Below are positions 1 to 12,639 of a stretch of 60,321 nt of DNA, one piece after another. Position 1 is the first letter of the stretch. Every line of letters begins with the position of its first letter. The position numbers were made by a program, and so were the translations under genes. The notes beneath the pieces are model-generated. The model had not been told where the DNA came from. It saw nothing but the letters and a program-made list of their open reading frames with translations, and made no database searches. This stretch comes from Byssochlamys sp. IMV 00236 (taxonomy: Eukaryota > Ascomycota > Eurotiomycetes > Eurotiales > Thermoascaceae): positions 1 through 60,321 of the forward strand of contig MSJH02000676.1 of the NCBI GenBank assembly GCA_001931875.2, given 5' to 3'.

Positions 1-298
1 AAGAGTTAGTAAATTACACATAGAAATTCGAAAATTACAAATCTTTCTTGGTTTTTTAATTCTTAAAAATCGATTTTTAGATATTTAATTTTTCTTTTTT
101 TATATATATAAGATATAGGTTATAACCTATATAAATATTTAATTTCGAGTGAAATATCTTTAGGTTTCGACTTTTAATAAATTTTTAAAGTTTTTAGTTT
201 AAAAGCTCGGCCCACTTAAAAAATGGTAAAAATACTCGGGTGGGCTGAGCTTCTAGGGTGGGCTGAGCTCGCCCCCGGCTGGGCCGAGGTGTAGGCCC
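1..298 (+). mobile_element. MITE copy 1 (3' part)
   Basis: This is the right-hand 298 bp of a short terminal-inverted-repeat element. It lines up base for base in length with 38546-38843 of the complete copy, and I see one difference between them (G/A near 248). It lacks about 222 bp at the left because the window begins inside it. The last ~65 bp are GC-rich and form the right TIR, ending in GGCCC at 298. The flank from 299 matches 20188 onward in element X, which fixes the element end. It has no coding capacity. It keeps CpG sites while everything to its right has lost them, so it is a young insertion or too short for RIP. Confidence 0.9.
64..132. repeat. two perfect palindromes inside the MITE
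   Basis: A 16-bp perfect palindrome centred on TCGA lies at 64-79. A 20-bp perfect palindrome centred on GGTTATAACC lies at 113-132. Both recur in the other copies (for example in 38600-38690 and, inverted, in 60040-60130). Their role is unknown; they could help hairpin folding of the element. Confidence 0.8.
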
Positions 299-804
299 AT
301 ATTTACTCTAGAGCTATTTATTATATTAAGGTTAATATAGAATAATTTATCTAGTAAAAAGTTAGCTAAGAAAAATAAGTCTTAGAAATATTATTTAATT
401 TCTTAAAATAACTATAGCTTTTATTTAATTAGAAAATTTATTTAAATATTAGTTATAAATTTTTAATATAGCTTATTTTTAATAAGATTAAGGTATAATA
501 ATAATATATTATAGTTTTATAAAGAATTTATAATAATTATATATTTTAAGATATATTAGTAAAATTATCTTATAAAAGTAAAAAAATATTTAAGATCTTT
601 TAAAATAGTAGAGAAAAGTAAGTTTATTATAATCTTTATCTTTTCCTTTAAATTAACTATATTAAAGTTATTAACTTAATAACTTAATAGTATTATTATA
701 AGAAACTTAATAAAAGATTTCTTAGGATTTAAAGTAATATTAAGCTTTTATATTATAAAAAAGAATATATATAAATATTATTTATAATTATTTAATATCT
801 TTAA
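299..804. mobile_element. fragment of an X-type element
   Basis: This stretch aligns along its whole length with 20188-20690 in the interior of element X, with mostly C/T and G/A differences. The similarity starts exactly where MITE copy 1 ends and stops where the LTR of copia E1 begins. It is therefore a piece of a second X copy, cut by a MITE on one side and by E1 on the other. No protein motif is recognised. Confidence 0.8.
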
Positions 805-1077
805 AGTTAAAAAGAATAAGTTTAGATAAAATTCCCTAGACTATCTAATTAACTTAAAGGGCTAATAATATTTAAAGAGAAAGAGTATTAGCATATATAG
901 TAGATATAAAATATATTTATATATTTTTAATTAGAGTAATAGATTTTAGATAAAGCTTAAGAAATAATTTCTTTAAATTACCTAATTTTATTAAAATAAA
1001 ATTATTCTTAAAGATTTTTTTAAAGTAAAATCTTTATTATATTAAAATTTATTAGTCTTAACTGCTATTTTATAATA
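805..1077 (-). repeat. 3' LTR of E1
   Basis: This is a 273-bp direct repeat of 5879-6151. It begins on the plus strand with AGTTAAAAAG and ends with TTTATAATA. The same ends occur in all family A LTRs, which are recognisable by the shared stretch AAGATTTT..TAAAGTAAAATC. Confidence 0.9.
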
Positions 1078-1429
1078 CTTCTCCTTAGTTTAAACTTATT
1101 AGATTAGTTAATTTTAATTAACCTAAGAATTTTAAGAAGTTTATCTTTAGTAATAATTTAGTAAAACTATTTATTATTATATTTTATATTCTAATAAACT
1201 TAATACTAATCTTATTTTTTTAATATAAGTTATATATATAATAATATATAATATTAATATACTTTAATCTCTTATAAATATAGGTATTTCTAATTAATAA
1301 TAATAATGCTTAATTATTTTTATAAACCTTAATTAGAGAATTAATAATAAAAATTTACTCTTCTCTTATTATTAGCTTAAATTTATTTAAATTAATATAG
1401 TATCTATATCTTATATCTTTTAAAAAAAA

Positions 1430-4150
1430 GGGCTAATTATTAAGACTGCTTTATAGCTTAATATATAGCTATATATTTAGCTTCTATAGTTAAAGTTATA
1501 ATAGATTTTTATTTTTTATTTAACTAGCTTATTAAACTGCTAATTAAAATAAAAATATTCTTTAAGATTAATATCTAATTAGTTTTATCTAATATATAAT
1601 TTAAGTCTAAATATCTAATAAATTGCTAGTTTTAGTTTATATTAAACTTAAGACTAAGGTATATAATTAATTATAGATATTTTATAAGAGATTTTAATAT
1701 TTTAAAATATTTTTTAAATAGATTTAATAAATATTAACTTAATTTGCCTATTATAAATATAATATCTAGTTTTATTAAAATTACTAAATAAATTAGGCTA
1801 TTAATAATTTTTTAATACTTTCTTTAATTTATTTTTTTATCTTAAGGGCTAAATAGTTTTAAAAAGTTATATCTATTTAATAAGATATTAACTAAATATA
1901 TTTTCTCCTTATTTATTTTATATTATAATAAGAGTTCCTTAATATAATAAGATTAGTCTATTATTAATATTTAGTCCTTTTTATTTTAAATAATTTAAAT
2001 ATTAAGAATTTTTTTTACTTCTCTTAAATTCTTTATCTTATATATTAATTTAAACTCTTATTTAAATTAATATATATTTTTTATTTATTTTATACTAATT
2101 AAGATATTATTAATATATATTAGGAGTAAGATCTCTTTCTCTAAGTACTATAATAAGTACAGATTAATATTAGTCTATATAAAACCTATTTTTTAGAATA
2201 TTTTTATATAGGTTTAATTTTAATCTCTTATAGCCTATTTTAAACTATATAAAGATTAAAAAACTTTTAGCATTATTTCTAATAATATATTTATTTTTAG
2301 CAGAGATATTATATAAATCTCCTCTTTTAATATTAACTCTATAAAAGTATTATTAATATCTATAATATAGTACTTATAATCCTCTATTATAATAATAGCT
2401 AGAAATACTTATAGTATATTATATTATAAAATAAAAGTAAAGATATACTTAAAATTAATATTATATTTTTAAATAAACCTTTAAATAATAAAGTATACCT
2501 TAAGCTTTTAAAGGGAATTATTTAAATTATACTTTATAGCTAATATTTAATAGCTAATTATAATATTAGCTTTTAATAATAATATTATTATTTTAAAAGT
2601 TTTATTTATCTAGAGTATATTTATTTTAGCTTTAAATATACTTTACTATAATTTGCCTTAAATAAAGTTATTAATTATAGTATAATATAAATTTAAGATT
2701 AAAATATATTTCTTTATTATATATATTGCTATTATAATATTTAATATTTATTTTATATATTTCTTCTAATCTATATTAATACTTAAAGATAAGAGATTTA
2801 ATATAAATATTGCTTAATATAATTTTTTAATATCTTATTTATTATCTAGTAACTTAACCTTCTTTTTTTTATATTTTATTATATAGGGGATCTCTATATA
2901 AGATATAACTTATCTACTTAACGGGGATAAAGAGTTTATTTATAAATTCTTATAATTATTTAAATTATTAAAGTAAAAATAATTAAATATTTTCTCTTAT
3001 TCTATAATTTTATTATAATAAAATATTTTAATTTTTTTTAATAAAGAGCTTTTTTTTCTTTTTAAAGAAATATTTTAATTTTTTTTTAATAAAAAGCTTC
3101 TTTTTTCTTTTAAAGAAAAACTAGAATTTTTTTATAGCTTTTCTCTTAATTATTAATACTATTCTTCTTTTTATTTAAAAGTATATATATACTTAAAATA
3201 ATAGGCTAAATTATTAGTTAATCTCTTAAATTCTTTATTAATACTATATTTAGTAATAATCTTTAAAAAATCTTAAGATTTAAATCTCCTCTTAATTTAT
3301 TTTTAAAAAATTTAGCTTAATAGATTTTAATAGTCTTTTTTATATTTAAAGCCTAAATTCTTTATTATTTATTTATTCTCTTAATATATTTTATAAAAAT
3401 ATAGATCTTACCTTAATCTATTAATTTATCTCTTTATATACTTTATAATAAAGATTTTAGATTTATATATAATATTATTTAATATCTCTATACTCTTAAA
3501 TAGTTAATTAATAGCTTAACTCTAATAAAGGCTTTCTCTAGAGATATTTAAACTCTATTAATTATTAGTCTATTTAATACTTTATTTCTAATATATATAT
3601 TAATTTAAGCTACCTTTACTTATAATTTAACTAGAAGGTTTAAATCTTTAAGTATAGCTCTTATTCCTTTCTTAATAATTTAATATATTTATTCTATAGC
3701 TTTATTTTATATTAATATATATAGAACTATTAATTTATAATAAATATTAAACTATTTCTTTTAAATCTTAAAAAGATTCTTAAGTTCTAGTATATTATCT
3801 AATTATATATTAAGAATTTAAAGACTTATTACTATTTTAATCTCTCTTTTTTATTTATTTAAGATAGGGACAGTATTAGATTTAGCTTTTATTAAAAATA
3901 TCTATATTTTTCTTAAAAAATTATCTATAATTATTAAGAAGTAAATATATTTATTTTTAAACTCTAATACTTAATTATATATATTTATATAGATAAGTTT
4001 AAAAATACTAGCCTTTTATATACTAATAATCTCTCTTTTATTTCTAATATTAGCTATAATATATATTATATATTAGTAATCTATTATTACTTTAATAGGC
4101 TTTTTTTAGTATAGTTAAATTATATAAGTTTTTAACCTTTTTAAATTTAA
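1430..4150 (-). pseudogene. copia pol remnant of E1 (INT-RT-RNase H)
   Basis: Read on the minus strand, this is a decayed copia polyprotein. Near 3950-4020 is the start of the integrase core, where the aspartate of the first DDE region now reads as Asn. Near 2101-2124 is the reverse-transcriptase YVDD box, reading Tyr-Ile-Asn-Asn. Near 1450-1510 is the RNase H motif that reads STAEAEY in live elements; its EAKY and following IA are still legible. The order INT before RT is specific for Ty1/copia. Stops in all frames come from CAA/CAG/TGG codons turned into TAA/TAG, as RIP does. Confidence 0.8.
3022..3115 (-). repeat. ~48-bp tandem duplication in copia pol
   Basis: Two tandem copies of a T/A-rich unit (ATTTTAATTTTTT..AATAAA.AGCTT..CTTTAAAG) lie between the integrase and RT regions. 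The same duplication is present in E3 near 44616-44712 and in E4 near 51540-51625, so it predates the spread of the family. Confidence 0.7.
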
Positions 4151-5863
4151 GATAGCTAATTCTCCTATATTATAGTTAATACTTCTCCTTAATTTTATTT
4201 TAATAAAATCCTTCTTTCTCCTTAATTTTATTTTAATAAAATTCTTTTTCTTAATCTATAATTATAGTATTAAGAATATTTTTAATAGGAAATAGTATAA
4301 TAAATATATACTATAACTTAAATATCTAGTCTAGGAAAACTCTTTTAATAATATAAACTCTATATTTAATAATACTTTAAATTATAATCTTATCTAACTT
4401 ATTTAATATAGATATTATTCTTTTATTAAAGTACTCGCATATATTTAATTATTAATAAAATATCTTAGTTAATAAGAGATTTACCCTAAGATTTAATATA
4501 AATAATATATTTTCTAGGTTTAATATCTTCCTATTTTTATTTCTTAAAATAGCTATTTTTATATATTTTAAATATAAAATTCCTCTACTTATATAAATAT
4601 ACCTCTATTAAATTTAAATTAATAGTCCTTTAAAGTAATAATTTTTATTAATTATATATAAACTAATACTAGTATCTATATATTATTAGATTAAATTCTT
4701 ACTAGTAATATCTTTTAAAAGATAAGTAATCTTATATAAGATTTAGTTATTAAAAGTAATTAAGGCTAAAGATTTTAAGTAAGATTAGCTTTTTCTAATA
4801 TTTAAGGTTTTTTCTATATTATATACTTTATATTTCTTATTTTTTAATCTTTTATTCTTTAAAGATTAAATCTCTTTATAGATTTTATTAATTATTTTTA
4901 TTATTATTTTATTTTAAATAATAAGATTATTAAATATTTATTTAAGAGACTTCTTTCTCTATCTTTAATTATTTCTTATATTTCTTTAAATAATAAATAA
5001 AAATAGGCAATTTTTAATATAATAATTTTTCTTGCAGATATAGTATTTAATAAAGATTTATCTATTTTTTATTAAGAATATAGTAGTTAGTTTTACTTAA
5101 AATTAAGTCTTTATTTCTTTTAAAATAGCTAGAATATTATCTATCTTTAAATTCTTATATATATTAATTACTGCCTTAATTATAGTATATTCTTTAAATA
5201 ATACTAAAAATAATTATTATATTTTAGCCTTAAGCTTAGCTAAAAAAATATTATATTATTAGATATTATAATTTTCTTTTTTATTTATTATAATTAACTC
5301 TAAATATTTATAATTATTTATTTAAGAATTATCTAAAAATATATAAATAGCTAAATAAACTAATGCTTTTAGCTAGAGAGAGTTTCTATATATTTTATAT
5401 ATAAGGCTTTTTCTAATGCTTTTATATTAATAGAATTAATAAATTTATCTTAATTATCTTTAGATAAATATTTAGTAATTTAATATTATATAACTATATT
5501 AGCTTTATTAAACTAATTATTATATAGCTTTTTAGTAAACTTAATAGCTCTTTAGTAATCTTTATTAATAAACTATCTTTTTATATAAGTAAACTACTTC
5601 TTATAGTTTTTTTTTAAAAATATAAAAATAGATTTTTCTTTTTTATTTTTTATATTATTTATTAAAGATATAATAATAATAAATTAATACTCTAATCTTT
5701 AATAAGATTTAATCTTTATTAGATTTAGCATTTAATATAGCGTTAAAACAGTCTTATTATAAGTTCTTTTATATAAAAATAGCTTATTACTACTAGTTTA
5801 AACTTAAATATTTAAAATAAAATAGTTTTTATTATATAGCTATTTCTTCTAAATTATTATAAA

Positions 5864-5878
5864 CTTAAGCTTATAACT
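5864..5878 (-). other. primer-binding site of E1
   Basis: Directly inside the 5' LTR (which begins at 5879) the minus strand reads AGTTATAAGCTTAAG. After reversing probable C-to-T and G-to-A changes, this agrees with the GGTTATGAGCCC seen across family A. Confidence 0.65.
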
Positions 5879-6151
5879 AATTAAAAAGAATAAGTTTAAA
5901 TAAAATTCCTTAGATTATTTAATTAATTTAAAGGGTTAATAATATTTAAAAAGAAAGAGTATTAGTATATATAGTAAATATAAAGTATATTTATATATTT
6001 TTAGTTAGAATAATAGATTTTAAATAAAGCTTAAGAAGTAATTTCTTTAAGCCGCCTAATTTTACTAAAGTAAAATTATTTCTAAAGATTTTCTTAAAGT
6101 AAAATCTTTATTATATTAAAACTTACTAGTCTTAACTATTATTTTATAATA
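5879..6151 (-). repeat. 5' LTR of E1
   Basis: This is the 273-bp partner of 805-1077. For the minus-strand element it is the promoter-bearing LTR. Confidence 0.9.
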
Positions 6152-8090
6152 TATTAAAAGATTAAAAGATAAAGGCTATAAAAAACTATTCTAAAATAAC
6201 TCTAAGAGATAATTATAAGAATATATTTATTTTAAATTATATATAAGAAACTATACTATATATAGATTTAAATATTATCTTATATTAAGATCTTTATAAT
6301 AATAAAATAAAAGAGGAAAATATATAAGCTTATAGAGAATAAATAAGATATAAAGCTTTATAAAGTAATACTTACTTTAAACCTTATTATTTTAGAGATT
6401 ATCTTAAATAAAAAAAAGTATATAAACTATATATTAAAAGCAGCTTTTATTATTAAAAAATATATTTTAATCTCTAATTTTTATATAGCTATAATTAATA
6501 ATCTTATATAAGATAAATTATAATAAAAGGCTTTTAAAGTTAAAATAAATATATTATAAATAAATAAAACTTTTAAAGTAATTATTCTATTAAAAAAAGC
6601 TAATATTATAATTAATAAATAGATACTAGCTATAAAATATAATCTAAATAATTCCCTATAAAAGCTTAAGGCTTATTTTATTATTTATAGATTTATTTAG
6701 AAGTATAAAATTACTTTTAAATATATCTTTACTTTAACCTTACGCTATAATATATTATAGATTTTCTTAGCTATAATAATTATAGAAGACTATAAATACT
6801 ATATAATAAATATTAATAATATCTTTATTAAGTTAATATTAAAGGAGAAGATTTATATAATAGTTTTATTTAAAATAAATATTTTGTTAAAAATAATACT
6901 TAAAGTCTTAAAATCTTTATATAGTTTAAAATAAGCAATATAAGATTAAAATTACTCCTATATTAAAATATTATAAAAAATAGGATTTATTTAAATAAAT
7001 ATAGACTTATACTTACTATAGTATTTAAAGAAAGAGGTTTTAATCTTAATATATATTAATAATATCTTAATTAGCTTAAAGTAAATAAAGTATATTAATT
7101 AGTTTAAATAAGAGTTTAAAATAATATATAAGATTAAAGACTTAAAAAAAGTAGATAAAATATTTAATATTTAAATTATTTATAATAGAGTAGAAAGAAT
7201 ATTAATTATAAATTAATCTTATTATACTTAAGAAATTCTATTAAGATATAGAATAAATAAGGAGAAAGCTTACTCTATTAATATCTTACTAAATAAGTAT
7301 AATTATTTAAAGCTAGCTAGTCTATAAGATAAAAGGGCTAATTAAAGAGAATATTAAAAGATTATTAAGGTATTTATTTATTTAGTAATCTTAATAAGAC
7401 TAGATATTATATTTATAATAGAATAATTAAGTTAATACCTGTTTAATTTATTTAAAAGCTATTTTAAGCTATTAAAATCCTTAATAAGATATCTATAATT
7501 AATTATATACTTAAGCCTTTAATTCTATAAGAATTAAGATTAAAAACTTATTAAGTATTTTAATTTAAATTATATAATAAATAAAATAGATTAAATATTA
7601 ATCTTAAGAAATATTTTTATTATAATAGGCTATTTAATTAGCTAATTAAGTTAAAAATAAAAGTTTATTATAACCTTAATAATAAAAGCTAAATATATAG
7701 CTATATATTAAATAATAAAGCAATTATAATAGCTAATATTACTTTTATATAATATAGATTATAATAAATATATTAGTTTAAACTAATATAAGCTAATTAT
7801 AAAAGAAGAATTATTTTTTATAATAAGCTCTCTAGTAAAACTTTTTAAAGATAATTAAGTATTACTATTTTTAATTAGAGATATTTATACTTATAATAGA
7901 TTAAAGTATATTAATATTATATATTACTATATATAAGATTTATATTAAAGAAATTAAATTAATATAGAATATATTAAGACTAAGAATATAATAATTAATA
8001 GATTTATTAAACTGCTTTTAAAGATAAGCTTTACTAAATTTATTAAGTAATTAAACCTTATTAAGATAATAAGTTTAAATTAAGAAGAAA
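6152..8090 (+). pseudogene. copia-B pol remnant (RT-RNase H), 5' truncated
   Basis: This is the plus-strand remains of copia RT and RNase H. The stretch near 6800-6960 matches the AFLNG..EEIYM and SLYGLKQA region. The YVDD box lies at 7052-7069 and reads Tyr-Ile-Asn-Asn-Ile. The EAKYIA RNase H motif lies near 7690-7720, followed by the usual C-terminal stretch up to the LTR. Gag and integrase are missing because the fragment begins abruptly at the edge of E1. It resembles family A but carries a different LTR. Confidence 0.8.
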
Positions 8091-8391
8091 TATTATAATA
8101 TAGCAGTTAAGACTAATAATTTATAAAGAGAATATATAAAGAATTTCCTTATAAGAAAGTCTAGAATAATTATATATATAATTATAAAAAATAATTAGCT
8201 TAGTAAAAAAGTTTTTATATTAAATATATTAGCTTAAGAGAAGAACTTAACTAACTAAATAATATAACTAATTAATTATAGTATAAAGATATATTAGTAT
8301 TAGTTCTATTCCTTATACTTTATTCTTATTTTAAGTTATATTTTTCTTTAAAGCTAGTATAAAAGTTATTTTATTTCTACTTCTTTTAATT
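8091..8391 (+). repeat. 3' LTR of the copia-B element
   Basis: This is a 301-bp LTR starting TATTATAATATAGCAGTT and ending TTTTAATT. It is preceded by a purine-rich stretch (TTAAGAAGAAA) that fits a polypurine tract. A second copy, with an internal deletion of about 88 bp, lies at 24966-25178. The first ~30 bp resemble the family A LTR and the rest differs. The flank from 8392 is interior sequence of a MULE copy, so this element had inserted there. Confidence 0.8.
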
Positions 8392-8761
8392 AAAGATATT
8401 ATTAAATAATAAGAGCTTTTTAATTATAATATTAATAATATATAGTAAAACTATAATAATATTATATAAATCTCTTAATAAATATAAAAGAATAATAAGA
8501 TAAAAGCTTAATATATCTTTAAGTATATATTAAATATATTTTTTAAACTAATAAAATTAAAGAGCTATTAATTATTAAATAAATTAACCTTATTTATTAT
8601 TTAATTTAAATAATTCTTATGATATATCTTTAAATAATAATAATAATTAATCTTTTAATAAAAATACTAAGTTTAAAATTATTTTAATATCTTTATCTAG
8701 ATTTATTACTAAATATATATTAATTAAAGATAAAAGATTTATTTAGTATATATTAAGTAAA

Positions 8762-9545
8762 AGTTAAGTAAAAGTTAAATAAGAGATTAATTTAAAAGTT
8801 TTAGCTATTATTAAAACTAAGTTAAATCTAGAATTAAATAAATTAAGCTAAGCTTTAAAAAATTAAACTTAGATTATTATTCTTAATATAAATTAAATAT
8901 AAAGTATATATTAAATAAAGGTTAAAAAAGAGATTAATCTAGAAGTTTTAACTATTATTAAAGCTAGATTAAATCTAAGACTAAGCTAAGCTTTAAAGAA
9001 TTAGACTTAAATTGCTATTTTTAATATAAATTAAATATAGAATATATATTAAATAAAGATTAAGAAAGAAATTAATTTAAAAATTTTAATTATTATTAAA
9101 ATTAAGTTAAATCTAAAATTAAGTTAAGCTTTAAAGAATTAAACTTAAATTATTATTCTTAACATAGATTAAATATAAAATATATATTAAATAAAGATTA
9201 AGAAAGAGATTAATTTAGAAATTTTAATTATTATTAAAGCTAAGTTAAATTTAAAATTAAGCTAAGTCTTAAAGAATTAAACTTAGATTATTATTCTTAA
9301 TATAAATTAAATATAAAATATATATTAAATAGAAATTAAGAAAAAGATAAATTTAGAATTTTAGCTATTATTAAAACTAGATTAAATTTAAGATTAAATT
9401 AAGCCTTAAAAAATTAAACTTAAATTATTATTTTTAATATAAATTAAATATAAAGTATATATTAAATAAAGATTAAAAAAGAGATTAATTTAAAGATTTT
9501 AGCTATTATTAAAGCTAGGTTAAATTTAAGATTAAGCTAAGTCTT
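8762..9545 (+). repeat. tandem array, ~140-bp period, about 5.5 units
   Basis: Successive units begin near 8762, 8917, 9058, 9197, 9336 and 9470. Each carries the words GATTAATTTAAA.., TAGCTATTATTAAA, AAGCTAAGCTTTAAA and AATTAAACTTAGATTATTATT. The array matches 15736-16560. It was interrupted at 9545 by insertion of X. Confidence 0.85.
9541..9545. repeat. left TSD of X (GTCTT)
   Basis: GTCTT directly precedes the first 150-bp repeat of X and recurs directly after the second at 24945-24949. On both sides the neighbouring sequence is the tandem array, as expected for one insertion. Confidence 0.8.
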
Positions 9546-9695
9546 TATAACTAGGCGTAGTCGTAGAGATATAGGAGATAAAAAGGTTAATTACTTTAAA
9601 CTAGGGGAATACTATTATTAAATAGCTACTAAGGCAATTTAATATTACTATTATTAAATAAGTAATATAATTATAATAGAGCTATATTTATAATA
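9546..9695. repeat. left terminal direct repeat of X
   Basis: This is 150 bp, the same length as 24795-24944. It shares long identical runs such as GAGATATAGGAGATAAAAAG and TAAATAGCTACTAAGG. This copy keeps three CpG sites near 9555-9565 that the other copy has lost to TpA-type changes. Confidence 0.9.
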
Positions 9696-10499
9696 AAATA
9701 CTTTCTCTTCTTTAAATAAAGATAATATCTATACTAGTAGTAAATACTGCTAAATATAAATATTAAAATAATTAAATATATTTATCTTATTCCTCTAAGG
9801 TAAAAGTATTATCTCTTAATATACTTAAAATATTAGCTTAAGTAATATCTACTAGCTAGTAAGTTATATTACTACTTTAATTATCTTTAAATATTATTTA
9901 TTCTTATTTAATTTAATTCTATTTTTATTTTTAATACTCCTAGTTAAATATAGTCTTCTAGACTTAAAATATATAAATATAATCTTAATATAATTATTAT
10001 ACTAGATTTAATAAATTATTATAAAAATAATAAGCTAAGAAAAAAATAATATTATTATACTTAATAAATTAGTAATTTTTATTTATTAAATAATATAGCT
10101 AGTTTTTCTATTATTAAGTAAATCCTAGAGATATTATAATATATAGTAGTATTAATAATTCTTATTAATATAGCTATTTACTCTTATTAAAATACTTTTT
10201 TTAATTTTATTAATAAGAATTCTTACTATTATTATAAATAATTATTAAGGCTTTATTAAGATAAAATATTTAAGCGTTAATTTATAGACTTAAGTTATAG
10301 ATATAAAAATAAAATATAGCTATAATTATAGAAATACTTAATATTACTCTAATTAAATAATATTATTATAATAGTCTCTTAAAATATTAAAAATAGCTAA
10401 ATCTTCTTACTTCTTTAATATAAGATTACTATATATCTCTTTATTTATTATTCTCTTTAACTATAGTTCTAGTATAACTATAGTTAAGTTAATTATTTT

Positions 10500-10830
10500 A
10501 TTATTAGCAATATAATTATTATTATAAATATTATTAACTGCTTTATTACTAAAGAAGTAATTTTTATTAAAGATATTTAAAGATAAAAATAAAGCTAGTA
10601 CTTTTATAGCTACTTTATTTATTTCTTTATTATTATTTATATCTTTATTATTACTAGTTTTTTTATTATTACTTATTTCTTTATTATTAAAGATATTAAC
10701 TTTATTAAAGATATTAATAAGTAAAGCTAATAACTTTATAGCTATATTACTTATTTTATTATTAGTATAATAAATATTATTATATTTATTATTAGTATTA
10801 ATATTAAATTCTCTTATTATTATAATATAA
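10500..10830. repeat. low-complexity A/T repeat tract
   Basis: The tract has irregular repetition of TTATTA, TTTATTTCTTTATTATTA and AAAGATATTAA words. It looks like a degenerated microsatellite or a low-complexity coding stretch damaged by RIP. Confidence 0.6.
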
Positions 10831-12245
10831 TAATATTCTTTCTTAAAGATATATTAATAATACGCTTTAATTTACTAATAAAGTTCTAGAATATTATTTA
10901 ACTATATTAGTATTACTATAGTAATATATATTAAGTATATTAATATTAAATATCTTATTAAGTCTAGGAATTATTATTTTTATCGAGCCTTATAGTTTTA
11001 TAATATTTCTCTTATTTAAATATTATAATAAAATCTTAGTTTTTCTTATAAGATAAATTATTCTACTAATTATATATTTAATTATATAAATATAATATAG
11101 CCTTTATCTTTATTATTAAGTATAAAAATACTTATTAATATATTAATATTTAATAATAATATAGAATAAGTAATAGTTTATATTAAATAAAGGAGATTAA
11201 ATTAATATTTTACTAGAGTTAGCTATAAATATAATATAAAAGTAAAGTAAATAAAATATTGCTAATATTAGCTAAATAAGCTAATAACTTCTCTTTTTAT
11301 AATAAATATAAAGAACTCTTAATAATTTTATTTTTATATTCTTTTATTAGCTTTAATATATCTTTAAGATTATTAATATTATATTATATATTATATTTTA
11401 ATTTTTAGCCCTTTTATTAGACTAAGTATTTTATTATAATATATTAATAATAATATTAAATATACTTATTTATAAGCTTCTTAATTTTATAAGTTTTTAT
11501 ATTATCTTTTTTTATATATAGTATTAGTAATAATTATAGCTATTTATTAAAGGGGTTATTTTTTAATAGAGCTAGCTTTAAGTATATTTTTAAGAATATA
11601 TTATATACTCTTTAATATAGTAATAGCTTTAGCTTATATATTAATTTTTTTATATATTAAATTATTTTAAAAGATTTAATATATTATTATAAAAGCTTCT
11701 TTCTTAATATCTTTATTACTAATATTAAGTAACCTTTATAAAGATATAAATAAACTTAATTATTAAGTATAAAAATAATATAGAGATATTACTAATTATA
11801 ATATTATTTAGTTAATATAGCTATTATTTTTATAGCTTCTCTTATATTAATTCTATATATAAAGCTTTATTCTAGTTTTATATTATATATAAAATTTATA
11901 AATATAAGTAACTTAATACTATATATTAATTAATATAGTATATATTCTATAAATATACTTTTATTATTATTAAAAGCTTCTTAAAGTTATAATAATATTA
12001 AGGGCTAATCTATTAAAATATTTAATATATTAAAAAAATATTTAAGAGTTATTTTTACTTACTAGTTTATGCGCTTTAATTATCTATTTATTTATAGGTA
12101 AAATGCTATAGAAAATAATAACTAGATATTTAAATATTTAAAAAGTTTTTTCTATAAATTAAATAAAAACTTAAAATCTTTATTAAAAATAATTTTTTAT
12201 AGTAAACCTTAGTCTCTAATATATAAATATTTTAGTAAAGCTATT

Positions 12246-12254
12246 ACTTAATTA
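12246..12254. repeat. left 9-bp TSD of the MULE
   Basis: ACTTAATTA matches GCTTAATTA at 19103-19111 in 8 of 9 positions. The one difference is a G/A transition, as RIP would cause. Confidence 0.75.
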
Positions 12255-12345
12255 GGGGCATATACCTCGGCCCAGCCAGGGCCGAGCTCAGCCTACCCTA
12301 GGAGCTTAGCCTACCCTAAAGCTTATCCTTAGCTGGGTTAAGCTT
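12255..12345. repeat. left TIR of the MULE
   Basis: This begins GGGGCATATACC, then CTCGGCCCAGCC. It holds two direct copies of a GAGCTCAGCCTACCC-like word and then a third, degraded one. The MITE end read inward has the same order. It is one of the few GC-rich patches in the window. Confidence 0.85.
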
Positions 12346-12639
12346 AACCTACCTTATATATAGATTAAATATAAGCTCGGCATAAGCTAATTATATAATT
12401 AATATAAGATTAGCTTATCTAAAGATTAATAATAATATTTATATAATAAAACTTTTTAGAATTTATAATATATATATATATAATAGCTAATATAAAGCTA
12501 AGTACTATTATTTTTTCCCTAAATACCTAAAAATAGCTGAGAACTAAATAACTATAACTAATAGCTAAATTAATAGTATTCTTAGTTAATAGCTATATAA
12601 TATTCCTATTTAAATATATTAATATAATTCCTATAGAGG

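Larger units (their letters stand above)
805..6151 (-). mobile_element. Ty1/copia retrotransposon, family A, copy E1
   Basis: This is a nearly full-length LTR element (5347 bp) bounded by 273-bp direct repeats at 805-1077 and 5879-6151. It is collinear on the minus strand with E3 and E4. Inside, in minus-strand order, come a PBS at 5864-5878, gag debris, integrase, reverse transcriptase and RNase H. RIP has placed stops throughout, so it cannot be active. The 5-bp flanks (TTTAA left, TATTA right) do not match, and left and right flanks belong to different elements (X fragment and copia B). The element was therefore rearranged after insertion or formed by recombination. Confidence 0.9.
8392..9545 (+). 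mobile_element. fragment of a second MULE copy
   Basis: This is collinear with about 15363-16560 inside the 6.85-kb MULE. It has the same unique lead-in (AATAATAAGAGC.. followed by a run matching 15375-15720) and then the same tandem array. It is bounded on the left by the copia-B LTR and on the right by the first terminal repeat of X. The array resumes for about 21 bp at 24945, on the other side of X. Confidence 0.8.
9696..12254. mobile_element. interior of X, left part
   Basis: This is AT-rich sequence with no recognisable protein motif on either strand. About 10500-10830 is low-complexity, built from TTATTATTTAT and TATTAAAGATATT words. The last 9 bp (12246-12254, ACTTAATTA) are the left TSD of the nested MULE. 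Confidence 0.5.

Noticed and set aside
8762..9545. The regular array as a possible CRISPR
   Set aside because: Units of ~140 bp repeat throughout without unique spacers, and the genome appears to be fungal. It is a tandem repeat within a transposon.
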